From Phanerochaete sordida (taxonomy: Eukaryota; Basidiomycota; Agaricomycetes; Polyporales; Phanerochaetaceae): a stretch of 64,000 nt of DNA. The notes under the pieces were generated by a model. That model was not told the DNA's origin. It did not search any database and saw only the letters and a program-made list of their open reading frames with translations. This document shows, piece after piece, positions 58,951 to 64,000 of this stretch; positions within the stretch are counted from its first letter, which is position 1; each line of letters starts with the position of its first letter. Position numbers and translations under genes: made by a program. Location of the stretch: assembly GCA_019973155.2 (NCBI GenBank), contig BPQB01000090.1:60457-124456 (forward strand), read 5' to 3'.

Positions 58951-60720
58951 CGCACCTTTACCTCTTTGGGCTGCGCATTCCTGTGCACGTCGGTGATAGA
59001 TCTGCCAGGCCTGTGGGAGATCCTGGATATCTGGGCATCCAACATCCCAATACATCGATGACCTCGCTTTATTCCAGTGATTCGCGGCATCCTAGGATGG
59101 GTACGACATCAGGGCTATTTGTCGCTAGCCAATCGCGGCACTCCCAGCAGGAGCGTGCTGGTTTCGCCCGCAAGCCGACGCTCACGGCGCCCGTACAGTA
59201 GGGTTTCGCCAACAGGTCCAAAACTGTTGCCCTGCTTGTTGCCCACCTGTCGCTCAGCACGTGCATCTGTCCTCATGCCGCGACACCTGACCCGACCTTG
59301 TTTCCCCCAAAAGCGACGCCATTACGCATTGCAGACTTTGCGCTGCCCACGCCAGTGTCCAGCAGGCACGCTGTCGTACGTTATCGCTCCCTGGCCAATC
59401 GCACCGCCGTAGCAATCCTCAAATGGTTCCTCGTCTTACCCTTCTTCCACTTCCTCCTTCCGCCCGCGTCATCGTTCTTGCTGTCCGCACCGCCTTCGAC
59501 CGTGCCCTTGGCCCCATCCTCGCTCATACGGCACACGCTCTCGCGACCGCACAAAACAGATCCGCCAGGATCCACGTCGTGTGCAGCCCCGCCGTCTCAA
59601 CCGCGGGCTCCGCATGTGCCTCGAGGAAGCTCACGCAGACACGCCGCGCGCCGCCCAGCGTGGGAGCGTGCGTCACGACGAGCTCGACGACGAAGAACTG
59701 GAAGGCGTCTGGGAGTGGCTGCGGGCACATCGTGAGTGCTCGTTTTTGATGGATACTGGAGGAGAGCGTGGGGAGAGAGGAGGGCGAATAAAGTGGAGAC
59801 GAGGCGTACCTAGAAGTGCTTCACCAAGAAGCGCCGCGACCTGCGTGATCCAGGTCCGCCGGCGCGCGTGTAGCTCAGCACGGCGGCACCCACGAGCTCA
59901 TCGAGCAGGTGCGTTTACGCCCGTGCGCGCCTACAGACACGTGTCCGTGAGGTACGCGGGAAGGTCGAGCGTTACGTCTTCTAGGGGCGACCGCGCGGTG
60001 TAGGGTGCGGTCTTGGAGGGAAACGCGCAGGGCGTCGTAGGGCGTCCGCTTGCGGGGAGGTGGGACTGCCGGCGGATTTAACTCAAAAGCAGAGTGGGGA
60101 TGGGTGAGTGAATGCGAGCCTTGTGTGCTTTCGGACCCGGAAGATCGGAACTGAGAGGTGAGCGGTTGAGTGTGATTTGAGCGGGATGTACGAGGGGAAA
60201 GTTCAAAAAGGTATTCCTGTATTGTATGTCCATGAGCAAAGCGCGGAATAAATAGTGTTACGCAAACCTGAATGAAGTGGCAAAATAGGTACGCCAGTGT
60301 CCGATTCGTTGCCGTCAGCAGCTTGAGCTTCTGAACCTTTCTCGCCATCTGTGTCCTCGAGCTCCAGAAAAGTATGCTCGAGCTTCGTCGTGTGGAAGAG
60401 CCGGAGACCATTACCGCTGTTGGCCATGCCAAGGTCCATAATCATTCAGCGGTCGCCACGGTGTCAGCGCCGATGTTCCAGAGTTCATTCGATCCACATC
60501 TCGTCGAGCTGATCCTCGAACTGGAGCTCGATACCCACACGTGCGCAGAACGCCCACATTATGGCCTTGAGGAGCGTGTCCGAACTTTTGGTGTAGTCGT
60601 GGTACATGGTGCGCGCTGGCCTGTGGGTGAGAGCCTAGCGGATTGTTCACGCAGATATGAGCATTATCATACACTGCGCGGGGCCCAGCAGCATCTAAAG
60701 TCCCATCTCCGACATACCGT
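58951..60720 (-). repeat. B module, copy 3 (degenerate gene segment)
   Basis: Collinear with B2: ATCCTAGGATG near 59,089, GCCCGCAAGCCGACGCTCAC near 59,166, CAGTAGGGTTTCGCCAACAG near 59,196, then a pyrimidine-rich tract and the decayed minus-strand segment around 59,800-60,000. Upstream minus-strand pieces include MIMDLGMANSGNG (about 60,440), ELEDTDGEKGSEAQ (about 60,350) and VGIELQFEDQLDEM (about 60,500-60,540). Several stops interrupt the frames. Product unknown. Confidence 0.5.
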
Positions 60721-61284
60721 AAAATGCCCGCTGCATGGCGTTACGGCCACTGACGGCCCCTGGTAGCTGAAGGCGGTCGTCGGCTGGGCTGCTGGCAGCT
60801 GTTTGTGAGAGAAGCGACCGCCAGCGCAGTCCCGTAAAGTGCGCGGGCACGAGTATGTTGGGCAGCAGGTTAAATGGCCGGATGAAAAGGGTCACGACTT
60901 GCGGCCGGGCTTCAAGGTTCGGATGATCGTCGTAGGGAGAATGTGCATGTGCATGGAGATTTGCGCGCTGAGGTCCATCATCGAAGGCCTTGTTTCTGCA
61001 TGCCGTTTTCAGAAGATGATGGATGCGGCACTCATCCTACTCCTAAATTTTGTGCTTCATGAGGCGGGCCTGCGCTGTTGCTGCGTCGAGTCTCGACCCT
61101 AGTCTAGCGGCTCGTCCGTCGATGTCCGAGGCTCCGGTGCCCACCGCTGTGGCTACTCGCCAGCACCATTGTGCTCCGCCGCAGGATTGTCTTCCGAGTC
61201 GGCCCTGGTCCTTACCCATCGTTCGTCGGCGCTGACCTATCTTTCGGCAAAGATAATCTGCGCAGGCTGGATAGGGTAGAATGG

Positions 61285-61481
61285 TGTCAAGGGCAAGGCC
61301 GCCCCGAGAGGGTGAGAACGAAGTCTATAGCATAGGAACGAGGCTACAGAGGGCGACCGAGCCCGAGGTGAGGTAGGACTGGTGTTGGTTCGTCAAGACG
61401 AACACGACTACGCTACGAGAACGGTGAGCTACGAGATTACATAAGCAGGCGACTACCTAATCGGGAACGCGAGCCGTTACA
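61285..61481 (-). repeat. LTR (3' LTR in element orientation)
   Basis: 197 bp, TG...CA, four differences from the other copy, adjoining a polypurine tract at about 61,485-61,500 on the minus strand. Confidence 0.88.
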
Positions 61482-63059
61482 GTATCTCCCTTTTTTCCAG
61501 CTGATGAGCAAGGGAGGGATGAGCGAGCGAAGCAGCTACTAGGGATAGGGTCGTGAGGGTCAAGACGGAGCAAGGGAAGGAGTGCGAAGGGCAAAGGAAA
61601 CATGTACGTAGTGCAGGGGACGTCATGATCAAAACTAAGGGGGAGCAAAACGAGGTGACGAGATGATGAGGACGAGGGCAAAACCAAGCACGTGAGATGG
61701 TGACGAGAGCCTGTGAGAAGGCAGGGAGTCCGGGGACGAAGGTGAGCATGGCGCGCTGCAGCGCAAACCACGTCGAGTCGAGTTCGAGGGGTGCGAGAGG
61801 TCGCATCACGACCGAAGCCATGACCGACGGAGACGAGGTGCGCGAGGTGTGCGTACGAGCACGCGGCGTGACGAGTGTCGTGAAGGGGTTGGCGTAGACC
61901 GAAGCCTAGCCCAAGGATCGAGGGTCGAGGGTCGAGGGTCGAGGATGCACTGGGAGCGAAGGTGAAGTGGCGAGGAGTCCGCAGAGGGCAAAGCGTGACG
62001 ACGAGGGGAGGGTTCGAGACTGGCAATGAGGCCAGTTATGCGGAGATGAGGGGACGTGGTATGATGTTCGAGGGATGGCGGAGGCGTCGAGGACGGGAAA
62101 TGTCGATGGGGATGTGCCGAGGATGCTTGAAAAGCGTCGAAAAGGGGTGTTCAAGAACGGCGCAAAAAGCCGCAAAAAGTCGCAAAACACGAGCGGAGCT
62201 CGAGCAAGCGTCGAGGACGCTTGCAGGAGACGCTACGCGTCGACGAGAGCGCACCTCCGCACACCTCTTGGGAAGCTGGCGGGTGTGCGGGGTGTCTGCT
62301 CGCTCGAGAGTGCGCGCGCGTCCGCACCGCTCTTCGCAAGACTGCGAGCGGATGCGGAGCACTTGCTCCATACACGACAGCCCTTGCGAGCTACGGGCTG
62401 TCGGTCTTCTTCTTCCAAAGGTCGCGTGCGCGACCACCGAGGGGACGCGCATCCTCGCTCGCTCTTCGACTGACGTCTACGAGCTTGCGGGACGGCGCTG
62501 CTCGTGTGAGCCGGTCCTTCGAGGACTCTGGACCCGGCTCGACTTCTCCAAGTGGGTGCGCACCTGTCCTTTCACCTCCGTTCAGCCCATCTCCGCACCC
62601 TCGAAAGCTCCTCGTCCCCTCGTCCCCTATCCCCCTTTTTTCCGCCGAGGCCTCGCGAATGGAGTGATGCGAGACGCAGGCGCCTCGAAAAAACGCGAGT
62701 AGGCGAGCTGGAAAACTTGAGGGACTGGATGTGGGGTTGAGAACGACGACTAGAGCGAAGGAATAGGGAGGGTGGGTGGGCCATGATGTGAGGGGAATCG
62801 TGCTGGCTCGAGGGAGGTGCCGCGGCAGGTGGTGACGGCGGCGCCTAGCCTAGCAACGGGAGGCTGGACAAGTGCGCAGGGCGTGTAGCCCTGCGAGAGC
62901 GAGCGGTGAGCGAGGGAGAAGAGTCTTGAGCAACTCTGTTGAGAGTTTGCGTTGCTGGCGGTCGAGGGGAAGCGAGGCCGCCAGCGAGAGGAAGCCGACG
63001 AAGGACGAAAAAGAGCGAAAAAGAGCGAAAAGACGTCCAGAGTTGGGGACGAACCAATC

Positions 63060-63256
63060 TGTCAAGGGCAAGGCCGCCCCGAGAGGGTGAGAACAAAGTC
63101 TATAGCATGGGAACGAGGCTACAGAGGGCGACCGAGCCCGAGGTGAGGTGGGACTGGTGTTGGTTCGTCAAGACGAACGCGACTACGCTACGAGAACGGT
63201 GAGCTACGAGATTACATAAGCAGGCGACTACCTAATCGGGAACGCGAGCCGTTACA
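63060..63256 (-). repeat. LTR (5' LTR in element orientation)
   Basis: 197 bp, same length and ends as the other copy. The adjoining interior, read on the minus strand, starts GATTGGTTCGTCCCC, a plausible primer-binding site because TGG pairs with a tRNA CCA end. Confidence 0.88.
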
Positions 63257-63261
63257 AATGG

Positions 63262-64000
63262 GGTAGATCGGATGAAACCGGTGGCGGACCGTTCCAGCAG
63301 CGCTTGCTGGAGCGGGCGCCGGAAAGCCTGCCGGGCGCCACAAAGTTTGCTCGGACCGACTGGCCGAGTCGCTGTGCCCGTCCTTCCCACGACTCCGCCT
63401 CTCCTTCCACCACCACAGCGCCAGACCGACCATCTTCACCGGAAGCCTAGGGTCCGAGGGCGCGCGACTTCAGAGCTTTAGCTTCAAGTTGAAGTCTCTT
63501 TCTCGACATCGGAATACAGCGTGCCACGTATTACTCTCGCGGTTAGATTGGGGAGATTGTCATACAGCGACGCGGCCGGGCAGAGCGTTAGCCAGGAGTG
63601 CTCATCCGGTACATCCTATCATTCGGTGCGTATCCTCATTCTAGTTTAGGCTGCCCGCGCTCAATACGAGTCCTTTCTACAGGTTATGTCCTGCCTGTAC
63701 TTCGTGTCTCAGCCAACATCTGGAAAAAAGCGTGGTGGCGTAGGGCGCCCAGACCGGTCTGTACCACTCAAACCGCTGGACACTACCCCCTTGTCTGGAC
63801 CACCTAGACCAGCCGCCATAAAGTCTGTACCGGTATAGATCAGTATGAACTAGCTGTAGCGTCAGCCTTATGCTATATACTCCCTACAGTATGATATAGA
63901 CATCACTATACCACTCCATACTGCCCTGTGGCAGATGTACCACAGCGGTATGAGTGCTACACAGGGTACAGGCTACTCTGTTGTGCTATCAGGCCATACA
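63262..64000 (+). repeat. A module, copy 4 (A4), cut by the window end
   Basis: The extended core (GAAAGCCTGCCGGGCGCCAC, then AAAGTTTGCTCGGACCGA) at about 63,322-63,358 is the closest match to the A1 core. A pyrimidine-rich stretch and a donor-like TTCG/GTGCGTATCC near 63,626 follow, as in the other copies. If spacing is kept, a fourth BED-like gene should lie about 1.5 kb beyond the window. From about 63,700 the sequence becomes AT-rich with many short GTACC/TATAG repeats and does not match A1-A3. Confidence 0.65.

Larger units (their letters stand above)
61285..63256 (-). mobile_element. non-autonomous LTR retroelement (TRIM/LARD type)
   Basis: Two direct repeats of exactly 197 bp (61285-61481 and 63060-63256) begin TGTCAAGGGC and end GCCGTTACA, so each has TG...CA ends. 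A 5-bp duplication AATGG flanks the element (61280-61284; 63257-63261). The repeats differ at 4 of 197 positions by my reading. Orientation is minus: next to the left repeat, read on the minus strand, is a purine tract (GGAAAAAAGGGAGA), and next to the right repeat is a TGGTTCGTCCCC segment suited to tRNA priming. The 1.58-kb interior has no gag or pol frame, only low-complexity coding-like sequence and tandem GGGTCGA copies near 61,920. Confidence 0.88.

Noticed and set aside
62010..62030. GGTTCGAGACT as a tRNA B box
   Set aside because: No A box at proper distance and no cloverleaf could be folded around it.
61457..62702. Frames of 189 and 246 codons inside the LTR element as gag-like proteins
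   Set aside because: Low-complexity Ser/Pro/His or Arg-rich translations with no zinc knuckle, protease or polymerase motif.

Overview
This window is nuclear DNA of a filamentous basidiomycete, most likely an Agaricomycete and plausibly Polyporales. It is GC-rich. Genes are split by many introns of about 48-65 nt with GTRNGY donors. Families typical of that group are present: an F-box-like protein, a Dal5-type MFS permease, a BTB protein and a Kre9-like domain protein. No species can be named from sequence alone.

Positions 1-34,700 are gene-dense and mostly intact. In order they hold an F-box-like protein (+), pantothenate synthetase (-), an RPP40-like RNase P subunit (-), an HTATIP2-like NAD(P)-binding protein (+), ADP/ATP-dependent NAD(P)H-hydrate dehydratase (+) and phosphoglucomutase (+). 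A three-gene oxidase cluster follows: a LodA-like quinoprotein amino-acid oxidase (-), a ferritin-like (VioB N-terminal type) protein (-) and a LodB-like flavoprotein (+). After it come a BTB protein, a Pro/Ser-rich protein, a Dal5-like MFS permease with three very small exons, a short-chain dehydrogenase, a METTL13/EFM-type methyltransferase whose second intron holds a Mutator-like MITE, a TMEM14 protein, a MidA/NDUFAF7-type methyltransferase and a small Kre9-like protein. Most models were rebuilt by joining exons whose phases agree and whose joined protein matches the family.

Positions 34,700-64,000 are different: gene-poor, repeat-rich and built by tandem duplication. A unit of about 6.5-7 kb recurs. 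Its A part has a shared upstream core on + and, about 2.2 kb further on, a minus-strand gene for an unfamiliar BED-like zinc-finger protein. Its B part is a degenerate segment. The order is A1 (37.8 kb), B1 (42.4), A2 (44.2), B2 (50.6), A3 (54.0), B3 (59.0), A4 (63.3, running off the end). Two of the three BED-like genes are intact with the same four exons; the middle one has a frameshift near its end. A hAT-like element sits between B2 and A3, and a non-autonomous LTR element between B3 and A4. Both have intact target-site duplications, and subtracting them restores the B-to-A spacing, so both inserted after the duplications. A broken F-box gene lies just before the array.

The two things most worth pursuing are the eukaryotic LodA/LodB/ferritin cluster, which looks like a complete cofactor-maturing oxidase system, and the duplicated BED-like gene family. 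No tRNA, rRNA or CRISPR was seen.
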